Assembly: GCF_004296575.1 (NCBI RefSeq)
Contig: NZ_SAYT01000001.1
Location: 248,001 to 312,000, forward strand
Source of the DNA: Dyella amyloliquefaciens
GTDB lineage: Bacteria; Pseudomonadota; Gammaproteobacteria; Xanthomonadales; Rhodanobacteraceae
DNA length: 64,000 bases
Direction of reading: 5' to 3'
The position numbers and the translations under genes are program-made. Below, one piece after another: positions 1 through 10,582 of the stretch; position 1 is the stretch's first letter; each line of letters begins with the position of its first letter. The notes beneath the pieces are model-generated. The model ran no database searches, had not been told where the DNA came from, and worked only from the letters and a program-made list of their open reading frames with translations.

Positions 1-1161
1 CACTGGAAGGCAGCGGATGGTCCGGGCGAGGCCAAGTCCGACATCTGGATCATGACGGGCATCTACAAGCGCCTGCTTGAGCTGTATCGCAAGGAAGGCG
101 GCGCGTTCCCCGATCCGTTGCTCAATGTCACGTGGAAGTACACCAACCCGAGCGATCCCGATCCGGAGGAGCTGGCCAAGGAAATGAACGGCCGCGCGCT
201 CACCGATCTCACCGATGCGGCCACCGGCGCCGTCACGAAGGCGGGCACCTTGCTGGATGGCTTCGCGCAGTTGCGCGACGACGGCACCACCATGTCGGGC
301 TGCTGGATCTTCACGGGTTGCTTCACCGAGAAGGGCAACCAGATGGCGCGTCGTGACGCCACCGATCCACGCGAGCAAGGCATTGCGCCGAACTGGGCGT
401 GGGCGTGGCCGGCCAACCGACGCATCCTCTACAACCGCGCCAGCGCAGACCCGGACGGCAAGCCGTGGAATCCGGCCAAGCCGGTGATCTCGTGGAACGG
501 CACGCGCTGGGTCGGCATCGACACCCCTGACTACGGTCCCACGGTGAAACCGTCCGACGGTGTCGGTCCCTTCATCATGAATGCCGAAGGCATGGGTCGC
601 CTGTTTGCGCGCGACCAGATGGGCGACGGCCCGTTCCCCGAGCACTACGAACCACTGGAATCGCCGGTGGAGAACGTGCTGCATCCGAAGGTGAAGTCGA
701 ACCCGATCGCGCGCGTGTTTCCTGACGACCGCGAGAAGTTCGGCGACGCGAAGAGTTTCCCGTACGTGGCCACCACCTATCGCCTCACCGAGCATTTCCA
801 CTTCTGGACCAAGCACGCGCTGATCAACGCGATCCTGCAGCCGGAAGAGTTCGTGGAGATCGGCGAGGTGTTGGCGAAGGAGAAGGGCATCACGCAGGGC
901 GGTTGGGTGAAGGTGTCGTCCAAGCGCGGCGAAATCGTGTGCAAAGCGTACGTAACCAAGCGCATCAAGCCGCTCACCGTGGACGGCAAGCCGACCCACG
1001 TGATCGGCGTGCCGCTGCACTGGGGCTTCACGGGTCAGGCAAGAAAGGGCTACGGCGCCAACACGTTGACGCCGCCGGTGGGTGATGCGAACACGCAGAC
1101 GCCCGAGTTCAAGGCGTTCCTGGTCAACGTGGAAAAGACCAGTGCGCCGGTGACGGCCTGA
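1..1161 (+). CDS. fdoG: Formate dehydrogenase (FDH-N/O type) major subunit, C-terminal part
   Basis: The frame is open from the first base, so this is the last 386 codons of a longer gene; the family is about 1,015 residues. The alpha subunit of respiratory formate dehydrogenase binds bis-MGD molybdenum and one [4Fe-4S] cluster and oxidises formate in the periplasm. The visible part is the C-terminal cofactor-binding region. Its phrase HFHFWTK, followed by a helix ending EEFVEIG, is characteristic of FDH-N/O. The selenocysteine codon, SECIS hairpin, Tat signal and Fe-S cysteines would all lie upstream of the window. The Fe-S subunit starts 10 nt downstream, and complete selA, selB, selC and selD follow, so an in-frame UGA is expected but not seen. 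fdnG and fdoG cannot be told apart here. Confidence 0.95.
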   Translation, partial: HWKAADGPGEAKSDIWIMTGIYKRLLELYRKEGGAFPDPLLNVTWKYTNPSDPDPEELAKEMNGRALTDLTDAATGAVTKAGTLLDGFAQLRDDGTTMSGCWIFTGCFTEKGNQMARRDATDPREQGIAPNWAWAWPANRRILYNRASADPDGKPWNPAKPVISWNGTRWVGIDTPDYGPTVKPSDGVGPFIMNAEGMGRLFARDQMGDGPFPEHYEPLESPVENVLHPKVKSNPIARVFPDDREKFGDAKSFPYVATTYRLTEHFHFWTKHALINAILQPEEFVEIGEVLAKEKGITQGGWVKVSSKRGEIVCKAYVTKRIKPLTVDGKPTHVIGVPLHWGFTGQARKGYGANTLTPPVGDANTQTPEFKAFLVNVEKTSAPVTA

Positions 1162-1171
1162 GGAAACGGAC

Positions 1172-2083
1172 ATGTCGGATCTGCAATCGCAAGACTACGT
1201 GCGCCGTTCCGCCTCGACGATGACGCCGCCGTCGGCGCGCAGTCACGAGGACGAGGTGGCCAAGCTCATCGACGTCAGCCGGTGCATCGGCTGCAAGGCC
1301 TGCCAGTCGGCGTGCATGGAGTGGAACGACCTGCGGCAGGAGGTCGGTCACTTCGAAGGCTCGTACCAGAATCCCAACGACCTCAGCCCCAGCGTGTGGA
1401 CGCTGATGCGGTTTGCCGAGTACGAGAACGAACAGGGCAACCTGGAGTGGCTGATCCGCAAGGACGGCTGCATGCATTGCGAGGATCCGGGATGCCTCAA
1501 GGCCTGCCCGGCGCCGGGCGCGATCGTGCAGTACGCCAACGGCATCGTCGATTTCATCAGCGACAAGTGCATCGGCTGCGGCTACTGCGTGAAGGGTTGC
1601 CCGTTCGATATCCCGCGCATCAGCAAGACCGACCACAAGTCGTACAAGTGCACGCTGTGCTCTGATCGCGTCACGGTGGGATTGGAGCCTGCCTGTGTGA
1701 AGGCCTGCCCGACCGGCGCGATCATGTTCGGCACCAAGGCGGACATGAAGCACCAGGCGGAGGATCGCATCGTCGACCTGAAATCGCGCGGCTTCAACAA
1801 CGCGGGTCTCTACGATCCACAGGACGTGGGCGGCACCCATGTGATGTATGTGCTGCATCACGCGGACAAGCCGTCGCTGTACTCGGGACTGCCCGACAAG
1901 CCGGGCATCAGCATGATGGTCGAGGCGTGGAAGGGCGTGATGAAACCGCTGGCGTTGGCGGGCATTGCCCTGGCAACCGTCGTGGGCTTCTTCCACTACA
2001 TGATCAAGGGCCCGAACGAGGTGACCGAGGCCGATGAGGCGGAAGGCGCGCGGGTGTTAGACGAAACGGAGAAGACGCCATGA
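1172..2083 (+). CDS. fdoH: Formate dehydrogenase iron-sulfur (beta) subunit
   Basis: 303 residues (E. coli FdnH has 294). It passes electrons from the alpha subunit to the cytochrome b subunit through four [4Fe-4S] clusters. Ferredoxin-type cysteine motifs are visible in order: [11 protein letters not shown] near residue 37, CMHCEDPGC near 107, [11 protein letters not shown] near 134, and CTLC with a later ACVKACP near 160-175. A C-terminal membrane helix (about residues 250-272, ending FFHYMIKG) anchors it, as in FDH-N. The start follows a GAGGAAACG ribosome site 10 nt after the alpha-subunit stop, and the stop overlaps the next start (ATGA). It belongs to one operon with the alpha and gamma subunits. 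Confidence 0.97.
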   Translation: MSDLQSQDYVRRSASTMTPPSARSHEDEVAKLIDVSRCIGCKACQSACMEWNDLRQEVGHFEGSYQNPNDLSPSVWTLMRFAEYENEQGNLEWLIRKDGCMHCEDPGCLKACPAPGAIVQYANGIVDFISDKCIGCGYCVKGCPFDIPRISKTDHKSYKCTLCSDRVTVGLEPACVKACPTGAIMFGTKADMKHQAEDRIVDLKSRGFNNAGLYDPQDVGGTHVMYVLHHADKPSLYSGLPDKPGISMMVEAWKGVMKPLALAGIALATVVGFFHYMIKGPNEVTEADEAEGARVLDETEKTP

Positions 2084-2730
2084 AGACCGTCATTACCCGT
2101 TACACCACCGTCAACCGGGTGAACCACTGGCTCACGGCCATCTGTTTCGTGCTGATGGTGCTATCGGGCCTGTCGATGTTCCACCCGATGCTGTTCTGGC
2201 TGTCCGAATTGTTTGGCGGAGGCCAGTGGACGCGCGCGGTGCATCCGTGGATCGGCTGCGTCCTTCTCGTGAGTTACATCGGGCTGATCGTGCAGTTCTG
2301 GCGTGAAAACCTCTGGCATCGCGAGGATACGCAGTGGGTGAAGTCCATTCGCGAGGTCGTTGAGAACAACGAGGAAAATGCGCCACCGGTCGGCCGCAAC
2401 AATGCTGGCCAGAAGCTGGTGTTCTGGTCGATGACCCTGCTGATCCCCGTGCTGTTCCTGACCGGGCTGGTGATCTGGGAAGTGTATTTCGGCGAGGCCA
2501 CGTCGATTCCGGTGCAACGTGCTGCCGCGCTGATCCATAGCCTGGCGGCGGTGGCGGCGATCATCGTGTGGATCGTGCACGTGTATGCCGGCATATGGGT
2601 ACGCGATTCGGTACGCGCCATGACCCAGGGCTACGTGACGCCGGGCTGGGCGTGGCGCCATCATCGCAAGTGGCTCAAGGAGCTGGGATCCGACCAGCAC
2701 GGCAAGGACCTGATCAGGAAGCGCCCGTGA
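2080..2730 (+). CDS. fdoI: Formate dehydrogenase cytochrome b556 (gamma) subunit
   Basis: 216 residues, the usual length (E. coli FdnI 217). It is a four-helix membrane cytochrome b that takes electrons from the beta subunit and reduces menaquinone or ubiquinone. Hydrophobic segments lie at about residues 16-36, 55-75, 112-133 and 150-172. Likely haem histidines include His12 in the VNHWLT motif at the N-terminus and His in [10 protein letters not shown] in the last helix. It overlaps fdoH by 4 nt (ATGA) and fdhE by 4 nt (GTGA), which indicates translational coupling. Confidence 0.96.
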   Translation: MKTVITRYTTVNRVNHWLTAICFVLMVLSGLSMFHPMLFWLSELFGGGQWTRAVHPWIGCVLLVSYIGLIVQFWRENLWHREDTQWVKSIREVVENNEENAPPVGRNNAGQKLVFWSMTLLIPVLFLTGLVIWEVYFGEATSIPVQRAAALIHSLAAVAAIIVWIVHVYAGIWVRDSVRAMTQGYVTPGWAWRHHRKWLKELGSDQHGKDLIRKRP

Positions 2731-3677
2731 GGCAAGCCGAAGCACCGCCCAGCGGCAAGTGGACCGGCCCGAACCATCCGGGCGTCAAGGCCGTCGAACC
2801 GATCCTGCTGCCGAATCCGGGCAAGCGTTTCGCCGTCACGGCGCAACGCCTGGACAAGCTGGCCGATGGGCATCCGATGGAGGCGTGGTTGCGCTTCATG
2901 TCGGCACTCTCCCAGGCGCAACATGTCGCGGCAACGACCGTGGCCCCGGCGGCTTCGCTCGATGCAGTCAGCGTGACGCAGGCGGTCGAGGCGCGATTGC
3001 CGCCGTTGGCGGCGGATGGCCATCCACGCGACGCCTCGTGGCGCGAAGGGCTCGCCGCCTTGCTCGACCATATCGATCGCACCGACCTGCCGGCGGCGGC
3101 GCGGGAGGCCATCGATCAATTGCGTCGTAGCGATGCAGCGGCCTTGGAAAAGCTGGCGGAGCAGTTCCTGCGAGGTGGTTTGTCGGCGTCGGATGCGGCA
3201 GCGGCCGTGTATGTCGCCGCGGCGCTGCAGGTCTATTTCACGGGTTCGGCGGCACGTCTGAAGGCCGACGACCTGCGGCTGCTGGAAGAGCGCGGACTGT
3301 GTCCGTGCTGCGGCTCGCCGTCGGTGACGGGCCTGATCACGGCCACCGGTACCACGCCCGGCACGCGCTTCCTGTACTGCTCGCTGTGTTCCACCGCGTG
3401 GAATCACGTGCGTGCCGTCTGCATCACCTGTGGCGGCACGCGCCGGCTGTCGTTGCAGGGCATCGAAGGCGATCCCGGCCTGGTGAAGGCGGAGACCTGT
3501 GGCGATTGCCACACCTACGACAAGCTGCTTTACCAGGTGCAGGACACGCAGGTCGATCCGTACGCGGACGACCTCGCCTCGCTGGGCCTGGACATCCTCG
3601 TTACCGAGGCCGGCTATGCGCGGCATGCGCCCAACCCGCTGTTGCTGGTGGGCGATGGTGAAGCCGTGACGGAGTAG
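2727..3677 (+). CDS. fdhE: Formate dehydrogenase accessory protein FdhE
   Basis: 316 residues from a GTG start that overlaps the fdoI stop (GTGA). The frame is open further upstream, but that part lies inside fdoI. FdhE is a cytoplasmic rubredoxin-like protein needed for active respiratory formate dehydrogenases and binds their catalytic subunit. Four CxxC pairs are seen at about 192/195 (CPCC), 218/221 (CSLC), 232/235 (CITC) and 258/261 (CGDC), the known metal-binding set of the family. The N-terminal phrase LLPNPGKRF is also typical. It closes the fdo operon. The next gene is convergent and ends 9 nt away, with no clear terminator between them. Confidence 0.95.
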   Translation: MRQAEAPPSGKWTGPNHPGVKAVEPILLPNPGKRFAVTAQRLDKLADGHPMEAWLRFMSALSQAQHVAATTVAPAASLDAVSVTQAVEARLPPLAADGHPRDASWREGLAALLDHIDRTDLPAAAREAIDQLRRSDAAALEKLAEQFLRGGLSASDAAAAVYVAAALQVYFTGSAARLKADDLRLLEERGLCPCCGSPSVTGLITATGTTPGTRFLYCSLCSTAWNHVRAVCITCGGTRRLSLQGIEGDPGLVKAETCGDCHTYDKLLYQVQDTQVDPYADDLASLGLDILVTEAGYARHAPNPLLLVGDGEAVTE

Positions 3678-3686
3678 AAGCCCCGC

Positions 3687-4739
3687 TCAGTGCATGCCCA
3701 GCCAGACGGCGAGCGCACCGCCGAGGATGCCGAAGCCGACCACTGCCGCGGCAATCCCGACCAGGGTGCGCACGGCAAAGGAGCGCCCCAGCATCGCCAG
3801 CGAGGGCAGGCTGACGGGCGGCAAGGTCATCAACAGGGCGGCGGCCGGTCCGCCACCCAGTCCCAGGGCCAGCATGGCCTGCACGATCGGCACTTCGCCG
3901 GCCGTCGGTATCACGAACAGCATGCCGGCCAGAGCGAGGGCTGCGATCCAGATCCACTCGTTGCCGATAGCGGGGCCGACGTACGGAAACAGCCATGCGC
4001 GCGCCGCGCCGAGCAGCAGCACGATCACCACGTATTCGGGAATCAGCCGGGAGGCCATCTGCACGAAGAGGCGCCCCCAGCGTCGCCCCACCTCGGCGAG
4101 TGAGTGCGGCTCGGGTTCCAGGGGCGGCAGCTGTACGGCCGGCACATCCGCCCGGGTGGTGCGGTTCACCAGGTAACCCAGTCCGAACACCATCGGCACG
4201 CCGAGCGCGATGCGCAGCAGGGTCCAGTGCCAGCCGAGCACGAAGCCGGTGAACACCAGCGTCGCGGGATTGAGCGTGGTATTGCCGAGCCAGAAGGCGA
4301 CAGCTGCGCCTGGCGCCGCCTGGTGTTTGCGCAGGCCCACCACCACTGGCGCCGCGCAGCACGTGCACATCATGCCGGGGATCGCGAGCAGGCCGCCCGC
4401 CACTACGCTGCCGAAGCCGTGGCCGCCGAGTGCGCGCTGTACCCAGTTCACCGGCAACAGCGCCTGGATGCCCGAGCCCAGCAGCAGGCCCAGCAGCATG
4501 GCCTGCCAGATGGCCTTGCCGTAGGCCAGCGCATAGCCAAACGCCGCGTCCCACGACGGCGCGGGTGCGCTGGGCGCATCACCCATCAGGATGGAGTGGC
4601 CAATGGAATGCTGGCTCGCGGCGACGAAGGCGCGCCCGTAGTACGGATACCACTTCACGTAGAACAGGCCGGCGATGGCCAGCAGCACGAAGACGGACCA
4701 GCGAACGGTACGCGCGGACGATGGGGTGGCGGCGGGCAT
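3687..4739 (-). CDS. UPF0718 (DUF318, YraQ/ArsP-like) permease
   Basis: 350 residues, with roughly eight hydrophobic segments spread over the length and a cytosol-facing loop near residues 195-225. The family signatures GMMCTCCAAPVVVGL (about 121-135) and FWLGNTTLNPATL (about 149-161) identify the predicted permease family that includes E. coli YraQ and the organoarsenical exporter ArsP. The conserved Cys pair in MCTCC could bind a soft ligand. It lies between the fdo operon and the sel genes but on the opposite strand, and is divergent from selA across 261 bp. A role in moving a selenium or other metalloid compound is only inferred from position; the substrate is unknown. Confidence 0.8.
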   Translation of the reverse strand: MPAATPSSARTVRWSVFVLLAIAGLFYVKWYPYYGRAFVAASQHSIGHSILMGDAPSAPAPSWDAAFGYALAYGKAIWQAMLLGLLLGSGIQALLPVNWVQRALGGHGFGSVVAGGLLAIPGMMCTCCAAPVVVGLRKHQAAPGAAVAFWLGNTTLNPATLVFTGFVLGWHWTLLRIALGVPMVFGLGYLVNRTTRADVPAVQLPPLEPEPHSLAEVGRRWGRLFVQMASRLIPEYVVIVLLLGAARAWLFPYVGPAIGNEWIWIAALALAGMLFVIPTAGEVPIVQAMLALGLGGGPAAALLMTLPPVSLPSLAMLGRSFAVRTLVGIAAAVVGFGILGGALAVWLGMH

Positions 4740-5000
4740 GGTTTCCCCTGCGGGCGGTGCGGGATATCAAGGCCCTACAGGGCACGATATCGCCCACGTG
4801 CTGCAGGCCGGATGCACTGCAGAAGGGGCAGGGTTATCTGCCGCGGCAGGTGCCGGGCGCTACATCCAACCATGCGACGGCGTGAAGGCGATGTCTTTCG
4901 GGTGCGCTTGCCTTGACCCTTGCTTGGTCGGCAACGCAGCATAGGTGTCACCCTAGCTTTCGTTGCCCGCAGGATGCGGGGATGGACTGGATGGAGCGCC

Positions 5001-6425
5001 ATGGCCGAGTTCGAGGTCAACTTGCTGCGCCAGCTGCCTGCGGTCGCCACCGTACTGGCGACTATGGAGGCTGCGCCGCTGGTGGAGCGCCACGGGCGCG
5101 CGGTTACCACCGACGCGATCCGCCAGGTGATCGATGAAGCACGCCAGGTCTTGCGCGTCGCGCCCGTGGCGGCGCCCAGCGCAGCCGACCTGGCGTTGCG
5201 GGCCGGCGAGCTGTTGGCGACACGCATGCCGGGGCTGCGGCCGCTGTTCAATCTCACCGGCACGGTGCTGCACACCAATCTCGGCCGCGCCGTGTTTGCC
5301 GAGGCGGCGATCGAGGCGGCCGTGGAGGCGATGCGCCATGCGGTGGCGCTGGAGTTCGACCTCACCGATGGCGTGCGCGGCGAACGCGACGATCATGTGC
5401 GCGCCTTGCTTTGCGAGCTGACCGGCGCCGAAGACGCCACCGTGGTCAACAACAATGCGGCGGCCGTGCTGCTTTGCCTCAACACTTTTGCGCTCGGACG
5501 CGATGCCGTGGTGTCGCGTGGCGAGCTGATCGAGATCGGCGGCGCCTTCCGCATGCCGGACATCATGGCTCGCGCCGGTGCGCGGATGGTGGAGGTCGGC
5601 ACCACCAACCGCACGCACGCGGCCGACTATCGCAACGCCATGGGCGCGCACACCGGTCTTGTGCTCAAGGTGCATACGTCCAACTACCGCATCCAGGGTT
5701 TCACCGCGGAAGTCGGCGCACGCGAACTGGTGGCGATCACGGATGCGGCGGGCGTGCCGCTGTTGAACGACCTGGGTTCCGGCAGCCTGGTGGACCTGTC
5801 AGCCTACGGTCTCGTCAAGGAACCGACCGTGCGCGAAGCGGTGGAACAGGGTGCGCGGCTGGTGACGTTCTCCGGCGACAAGCTGCTCGGTGGTCCGCAG
5901 GCCGGCTTCATCGTGGGAGATAGCACGCTGATCGAGCAGATCAACCGCAACCCGATGAAGCGTGCGCTGCGCGTGGACAAGGTGCGGCTCGCCGCCATCG
6001 AGGCCACCCTCAACCTCTATCGCGATCCCGACCGGCTTGCCGAGCGATTGCCGACGCTGCGTTTCCTTGCACGTGACAGGGCCGCAATCGAAGCGCAGGC
6101 GCATCGCCTGCTGCCAGCGGTCGCCGAACGCCTGGGCGAGATTTTCACCGTCGAGGTGGGCGATTGCCTCAGCCAGGTCGGTTCGGGTGCGTTGCCGCTG
6201 GATACGCTGGCCAGCGTGGCGCTGGTGGTTCGCCCGCAAGGCAGCCAGCAGGCACTGGAACATCTCGCCGCATCGCTGCGCGCGCTGTCGCGTCCCATCG
6301 TCGGGCGCATCGCCGATGGCGTGCTGCGCCTGGATCTGCGCTGCCTGGACGAAGCGGATGAAACGCCGTTCCTCGAGGCGCTGTCGGAGCTCGACCTCGG
6401 CGACCTGATCGCGGACAGCCCATGA
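5001..6425 (+). CDS. selA: L-seryl-tRNA(Sec) selenium transferase
   Basis: 474 residues (E. coli 463). A cytoplasmic PLP enzyme that converts Ser-tRNA(Sec) to Sec-tRNA(Sec) using selenophosphate. The PLP lysine is Lys294 in [12 protein letters not shown] (E. coli Lys295). The N-terminal region (LLRQLPAV, then a helix ending [10 protein letters not shown]) fits the tRNA-binding domain. ATG at 5001 is chosen because it is the only in-frame Met near the conserved N-terminus and has GGAG 4 nt upstream; an in-frame TTG at 4920 would add 27 unconserved residues. The selA stop overlaps the selB start (ATGA). A weak -35-like TTGACC at 4913 is the only promoter hint. Confidence 0.97.
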   Translation: MAEFEVNLLRQLPAVATVLATMEAAPLVERHGRAVTTDAIRQVIDEARQVLRVAPVAAPSAADLALRAGELLATRMPGLRPLFNLTGTVLHTNLGRAVFAEAAIEAAVEAMRHAVALEFDLTDGVRGERDDHVRALLCELTGAEDATVVNNNAAAVLLCLNTFALGRDAVVSRGELIEIGGAFRMPDIMARAGARMVEVGTTNRTHAADYRNAMGAHTGLVLKVHTSNYRIQGFTAEVGARELVAITDAAGVPLLNDLGSGSLVDLSAYGLVKEPTVREAVEQGARLVTFSGDKLLGGPQAGFIVGDSTLIEQINRNPMKRALRVDKVRLAAIEATLNLYRDPDRLAERLPTLRFLARDRAAIEAQAHRLLPAVAERLGEIFTVEVGDCLSQVGSGALPLDTLASVALVVRPQGSQQALEHLAASLRALSRPIVGRIADGVLRLDLRCLDEADETPFLEALSELDLGDLIADSP

Positions 6426-8416
6426 TCGTCGGCACCGCGGGCCACATCGACCATGGCAAGACCTCGCTGGTCAAAGCCCTGACCGGTGTCGATACCGATC
6501 GCCTGAAGGAAGAGAAGGCCCGCGGCATCACCATCGATCTTGGCTTCGCCTACCTGCCGATGGACGACGGCTCCGTGGTCGGCTTCGTCGATGTGCCCGG
6601 GCATGAGCGCTTCGTGCACACCATGGTGGCCGGTGCCAGCGGCATCGATGTCGCGCTGCTGGTGGTCGCTGCCGACGACGGCGTGATGCCGCAGACACGG
6701 GAGCACCTGGCGATCCTCGATCTGCTGCATGTCGGTCGCGGCATCATCGCCTTGACCAAGGCGGATCTGGCGACACCCGAACAACTGGCCGAAGTCACCG
6801 CGCAGATTCGCGGCGCCATCGCAGGCACGGTGCTCGAGAACGCCGACATCCTTCCGGTGTCCACGGTCACGGGTGCAGGCATCGAGGCTCTGCGTGATCG
6901 GTTGGCCGTCGAGGCGCATACGCTGGGCGAACGCGCGGCAGAAGGACGCTTTCGCCTCGCCATCGATCGCGTGTTCATCCTGGCCGGCATCGGTGTCGTG
7001 GTGACCGGCACGGTGTTGTCGGGCATCGTGCGCATGAAGGACCAGGTGGTGATCAGCCCATCGGGCTTGACGGCGCGCGTGCGCTCGCTGCACGCGCAGA
7101 ACCAGCCGATGGAGATCGGGCGTGCGGGTGACCGCTGCGCACTCAATCTTGTGGGCGAGGGCATCAGCAAGGACGCGATCCATCGTGGCGACATGGTGGT
7201 CGATCCTTCCCTGCATGCGCCCACCGATCGCATCGATGCGCGAATGCATCTTCTGGCCGGCGAGTCCAAGCCGATGGGCCAATGGTTCCCCGCACGATTG
7301 CATCACGGTGCCACCGAGGTGGGCGTTCGCATCGTATTGCTCGAAGAGGGCCTGCTTCAGCCGGGCCAGATGGCCGATGTTCAACTGGTGCTCGAGCGGC
7401 CGATCGCTGCCGCGGTGCTCGACCGTTTCGTGTTGCGCGATGTTTCAGCTCAACGCACCCTGGGAGGCGGCCATTTCATCGACCTGCGTGCACCGTCGCG
7501 GCAACGCAGGACGGATGCGCGGCTGGCCCAGCGCGTGGCGCTGGCGATCGACGATCCCCAGCGGGCCTTTGCTGCCTTGCTCGAAGCGTCGCCCTACGCG
7601 TGGGACCTTTCGGCATTTGCACGGGATCGCGCGTTGTCCGATGCGTGGATCGATGAAACCGTCGCCGCGCTTTCGCCGATGATGTTCGACGCCGATGGGC
7701 AGCGCATCGCCATGTCGCACGCCCATTGGCAACAACTGGTCACCCGGTTGATCGAGTACGTGGATGCATTCCATGTCGCCACCCCGGACCTGCAAGGTGT
7801 GGTGCGGGAGAAGCTGCGGCTGGCGCTGCAACCTCGGCTTCCCGCCGAAGCCTTTGCACTGGCCCTGCAACATCCCGACCTTGCCGCACACATCGTCCGC
7901 GATGGTGGCTTCGTGCGACTGGCAAGCCATTGCCTGCAGCTGAGCCCGGAACGCGAGGCGCAGTGGCGGCAGCTTTCCCCGCTGCTGGGCGGGGACATCC
8001 GCTTTCGTCCGCCACGCGTGCGCGACATCGCCGGTGTATTGAAGCGTCCCGAGCAGGACGTTCGCCAGCTGCTCAAGTTCGCGGCGCGGCTGGGCCTGGT
8101 CGACGAGGTGGCGCACGATCATTTTTTCCTGCGCACGACCACGCACGAGATGGTGCTGCTGGCCGCCGACATCGCCGCCCATGCGGCGGACGGGCGGTTC
8201 ACCGCGGCGCAGTTCCGCGACCGGCTAGACAATGGTCGAAAGGTCGCCATCCAGATACTAGAATTCTTCGACCGACAGGGGGTTACGCTCAATCGGGGTA
8301 CCTTGCGCAGGGTCCAGGCGCGATACCTCGACGTGTTCGGGCCCGTTCCCGCGGTTGCTGTACCGCATGGAAGAGAATCGTCTCCGGTGGGGCGTCCGGA
8401 CTTCAAATCCGGGTGA
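6422..8416 (+). CDS. selB: Selenocysteine-specific elongation factor SelB
   Basis: 664 residues (E. coli 614). A GTPase that carries Sec-tRNA(Sec) to the ribosome and binds the SECIS hairpin with its C-terminal winged helices. G1 is GHIDHGKT (residues 7-14), G3 is DVPGHE near 57, and G4 is TKAD near 117; winged-helix repeats occupy about 420-640, ending near [17 protein letters not shown]. It overlaps selA by 4 nt. Oddly, the frame has no stop before the tRNA-Sec gene: codon 650 begins exactly at the first base of the tRNA, and the stop TGA (8414-8416) lies just after its anticodon stem. The last 15 residues are therefore tRNA sequence and are not conserved SelB. Confidence 0.96.
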   Translation: MIVGTAGHIDHGKTSLVKALTGVDTDRLKEEKARGITIDLGFAYLPMDDGSVVGFVDVPGHERFVHTMVAGASGIDVALLVVAADDGVMPQTREHLAILDLLHVGRGIIALTKADLATPEQLAEVTAQIRGAIAGTVLENADILPVSTVTGAGIEALRDRLAVEAHTLGERAAEGRFRLAIDRVFILAGIGVVVTGTVLSGIVRMKDQVVISPSGLTARVRSLHAQNQPMEIGRAGDRCALNLVGEGISKDAIHRGDMVVDPSLHAPTDRIDARMHLLAGESKPMGQWFPARLHHGATEVGVRIVLLEEGLLQPGQMADVQLVLERPIAAAVLDRFVLRDVSAQRTLGGGHFIDLRAPSRQRRTDARLAQRVALAIDDPQRAFAALLEASPYAWDLSAFARDRALSDAWIDETVAALSPMMFDADGQRIAMSHAHWQQLVTRLIEYVDAFHVATPDLQGVVREKLRLALQPRLPAEAFALALQHPDLAAHIVRDGGFVRLASHCLQLSPEREAQWRQLSPLLGGDIRFRPPRVRDIAGVLKRPEQDVRQLLKFAARLGLVDEVAHDHFFLRTTTHEMVLLAADIAAHAADGRFTAAQFRDRLDNGRKVAIQILEFFDRQGVTLNRGTLRRVQARYLDVFGPVPAVAVPHGRESSPVGRPDFKSG

Positions 8417-8465
8417 GGCAGGTAAGACTGTCTTGGGTGGGTTCGACTCCCACTCTCTTCCGCCA
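8369..8465 (+). tRNA. selC: tRNA-Sec (anticodon UCA), CCA encoded
   Basis: Starts GGAAGAGA and ends TCTCTTCC G CCA, giving the 8-bp acceptor stem that marks tRNA-Sec. The anticodon loop CTTCAAA holds UCA between CCGGA and TCCGG. The T arm is GTGGG TTCGACT CCCAC, and a long extra arm precedes it. The D-stem segment TCTCCGGTG matches the E. coli selC pattern. It overlaps the last 48 nt of the selB reading frame on the same strand. Confidence 0.97.
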
Positions 8466-8478
8466 CTCCACGAGTGGC
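8462..8478 (+). terminator. Short hairpin at the 3' end of selC
   Basis: A 6-bp inverted repeat, GCCACT (8462-8467) and AGTGGC (8473-8478), with a 5-nt loop. It uses the discriminator and CCA of tRNA-Sec as its left arm and is followed by only TT. It lies between selC and the convergent selD. A weak terminator or chance; the stem is short and the T run is poor. Confidence 0.3.
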
Positions 8479-8482
8479 TTGC

Positions 8483-9523
8483 TCAGATCACTTCGATACC
8501 CGGCGTGCCCGTTCCGGCGGTGCCGATGATGCGTGCGCTTGGATAACCCGCGGCTTCGATCATGTCCCGGATTGCTTCGGCGCGTTCGGCCTTGCACGCC
8601 ACCAGCAGGCCACCCGAAGTCTGCGGATCGGTGAGCAGGGCACGACGCCATTCCGGCAATTCGGCGGGCAGGGTGACGCCGTCGCTGTAGCTGTTCCAGT
8701 TCCGTCTGGATGCGCCCGTGATGTAGCCAGCTTGCGCCAACGCTTCCGCCTGCGTGAAGAACGGAAGGCTCGCCTGTTCGATGCGCAATCGCACACCGCT
8801 GCCGCGCGCCATTTCCAGTCCATGCCCCAACAGACCGAAGCCGGTGACATCGGTAATGGCGTGGACGTCTTCATCCTGCGCCAGTGCATGGCCGACGCGA
8901 TTGAGCAGGGTGGTGGAGGCCAGCATCTCGGCATAGGCATCCGCCGGCAGCGCCTGCTTCTTGAATGCGGCCGAGTAGATGCCGACACCGATGCTCTTGG
9001 TCAGGATGATCGCGTCGCCAACCTGCGCCGTGGAGTTGCGGCGCAGATCGGAGGGTGCACACAAGCCGATGGCGGCGAGGCCATAGATCGGTTCCGCCGA
9101 GTCGATCGAGTGGCCGCCGGCGATGGGAATGCCCGCTTCCGCACAGATCGATTCGCCGCCTTCGAGAATCCTGCGCACCGTGTCCACGTCCAGCTTGTCC
9201 AGCGGCATGCCGAGGATGGCCAGGGCCATGATCGGCTTGCCGCCCATGGCGTAGACGTCGGACAGTGCGTTGGTCGCGGCGATGCGGCCGAAGTCGTAGG
9301 GGTCGTCCACCACGGGCATGAAAAAGTCGGTGGTGGCGATGACGCAGGTGCGCTCGTCCACCTGCCACACGCCCGCGTCGTCGCCGGTCTCGGTGCCCAC
9401 CAGCAATGCTGCGAATGGCATCGCCGCCGATCTGTCGGCCAGGAGTTGCTGGAGCACCGAAGGTGCGAGCTTGCAGCCGCAGCCGCCACCATGGGCGAGA
9501 TCGGTCAAACGAACGGAGGTCAT
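8483..9523 (-). CDS. selD: Selenide, water dikinase (selenophosphate synthetase)
   Basis: 346 residues (E. coli 347). Makes selenophosphate from selenide and ATP, the selenium donor for SelA. The glycine-rich N-terminal motif is GGGCGCK, with Cys15 in the catalytic position (Cys17 in E. coli) and Lys18 matching E. coli Lys20; so this copy is the Cys form, not a selenoprotein. The central motifs [16 protein letters not shown] and GGHSID are conserved. ATG at 9523 is chosen for length and for AGGAG 5 nt upstream; the frame stays open to 9676 without conserved sequence. It is convergent with selB/selC, so it is transcribed separately. Confidence 0.97.
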   Translation of the reverse strand: MTSVRLTDLAHGGGCGCKLAPSVLQQLLADRSAAMPFAALLVGTETGDDAGVWQVDERTCVIATTDFFMPVVDDPYDFGRIAATNALSDVYAMGGKPIMALAILGMPLDKLDVDTVRRILEGGESICAEAGIPIAGGHSIDSAEPIYGLAAIGLCAPSDLRRNSTAQVGDAIILTKSIGVGIYSAAFKKQALPADAYAEMLASTTLLNRVGHALAQDEDVHAITDVTGFGLLGHGLEMARGSGVRLRIEQASLPFFTQAEALAQAGYITGASRRNWNSYSDGVTLPAELPEWRRALLTDPQTSGGLLVACKAERAEAIRDMIEAAGYPSARIIGTAGTGTPGIEVI

Positions 9524-9706
9524 GCGAGCTCCTGCGAAAGTCCCGTTAGCGCAGTGGCCAGGTTTTCCGAGCATAGCGAAAAGTGCCGCAAGGAGAAGTG
9601 AGTCCGCGTGTACGTGGCCCGGGCGAGCGTCAGCGGGGTGGCGAAGATAGGTATGGCCTGCACTTGCTGGCATCATGGGCAGCCCCCACCCGGTTATGTC
9701 ACGTCC

Positions 9707-10582
9707 ATGACGTCACGCTCCAACGCTGCCCAGATTGCGCTCGCGGTTGGCGCGTTGCTGATCGCCATGGTGTCGTACCAGTGCGGTGCGTCGCTGGCCA
9801 AACACCTGTTCCCGCAGGTGGGTGCGCAGGGTGCCACGGCGTACCGGTTGGGACTCAGCGCGTTGTTCCTGTTGTTGTGGCGTCGCCCCTGGCGCCGCTG
9901 GGGTGGACGGCGGGACCGGCTGGCGTTGTGGGGCTATGGCCTCTCGATGGGCGTGATGAACCTGGTGTTCTACATGTCGCTGCGCACGATTCCCCTTGGC
10001 ATTGCGGTGGCTCTGGAATTCACCGGGCCGTTGGCGCTGGCCATGTTCAGTTCGCGTCGACTGGTGGATTTCATCTGGATCGCACTGGTGGTGGCAGGCC
10101 TCGTGCTGCTGTTGCCGCTGCGGGGCGAGGTGCACGCGCTCGATCCGGTGGGCGTGATGTACGCGCTCGCGGCCGGCGTGGGCTGGGCGTTGTACATCGT
10201 GTTCGGCAAGAAGGCTGGCGCCACCTATGGTGCGGACGCGGTGACGCTGGGCACATCGATCGGCGCCCTGGTGGCGATTCCGTTCGGCATTGCGCATGCG
10301 GGGGCAACGCTGCTGTCGCCCTCGTTGATGCCCTATGCGCTGGGCGTGGCGCTGCTCAGCTCGGCATTGCCGTATTCGCTGGAGATGGTGTCGCTGACCC
10401 GGCTCCCCGCCCGCACATTCAGCACCTTGTTGAGCCTGGAGCCCGCCGTTGCGGCGTTGGCGGGTGTCACCCTGCTCGGCGAGCGGCTCAGCTCGCTGCA
10501 ATGGCTGGCCATCCTGGCCATCATCATCGCGGCGGCCGGCACGGCCCTGAGCGTAACCAAACCCGCCGCGCCAGCGAACTGA
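9707..10582 (+). CDS. rhtA: EamA-family threonine/homoserine exporter, RhtA-like
   Basis: 291 residues (E. coli RhtA 295) with ten hydrophobic segments making two EamA repeats. RhtA hallmarks are present: GGASLAK-like [12 protein letters not shown] near residue 24, [15 protein letters not shown] near 103, SSRRLVDF, and [14 protein letters not shown] near 220. It is likely an inner-membrane exporter of threonine, homoserine or related amino acids. ATG at 9707 matches the family N-terminus, but its ribosome site is poor; an in-frame start at 9608 would add 33 residues with no family match. It is divergent from selD across 183 bp and seems unrelated to the selenium genes. Confidence 0.9.
   Translation: MTSRSNAAQIALAVGALLIAMVSYQCGASLAKHLFPQVGAQGATAYRLGLSALFLLLWRRPWRRWGGRRDRLALWGYGLSMGVMNLVFYMSLRTIPLGIAVALEFTGPLALAMFSSRRLVDFIWIALVVAGLVLLLPLRGEVHALDPVGVMYALAAGVGWALYIVFGKKAGATYGADAVTLGTSIGALVAIPFGIAHAGATLLSPSLMPYALGVALLSSALPYSLEMVSLTRLPARTFSTLLSLEPAVAALAGVTLLGERLSSLQWLAILAIIIAAAGTALSVTKPAAPAN

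Noticed and set aside
1124..1996. A 290-codon minus-strand frame opposite fdoH
   Set aside because: Antisense to a gene with clear Fe-S motifs; composition is Arg/His/Val-rich.
8483..9523. SelD as a selenoprotein
   Set aside because: The catalytic position in GGGCGCK is encoded by a Cys codon and no in-frame TGA is present.
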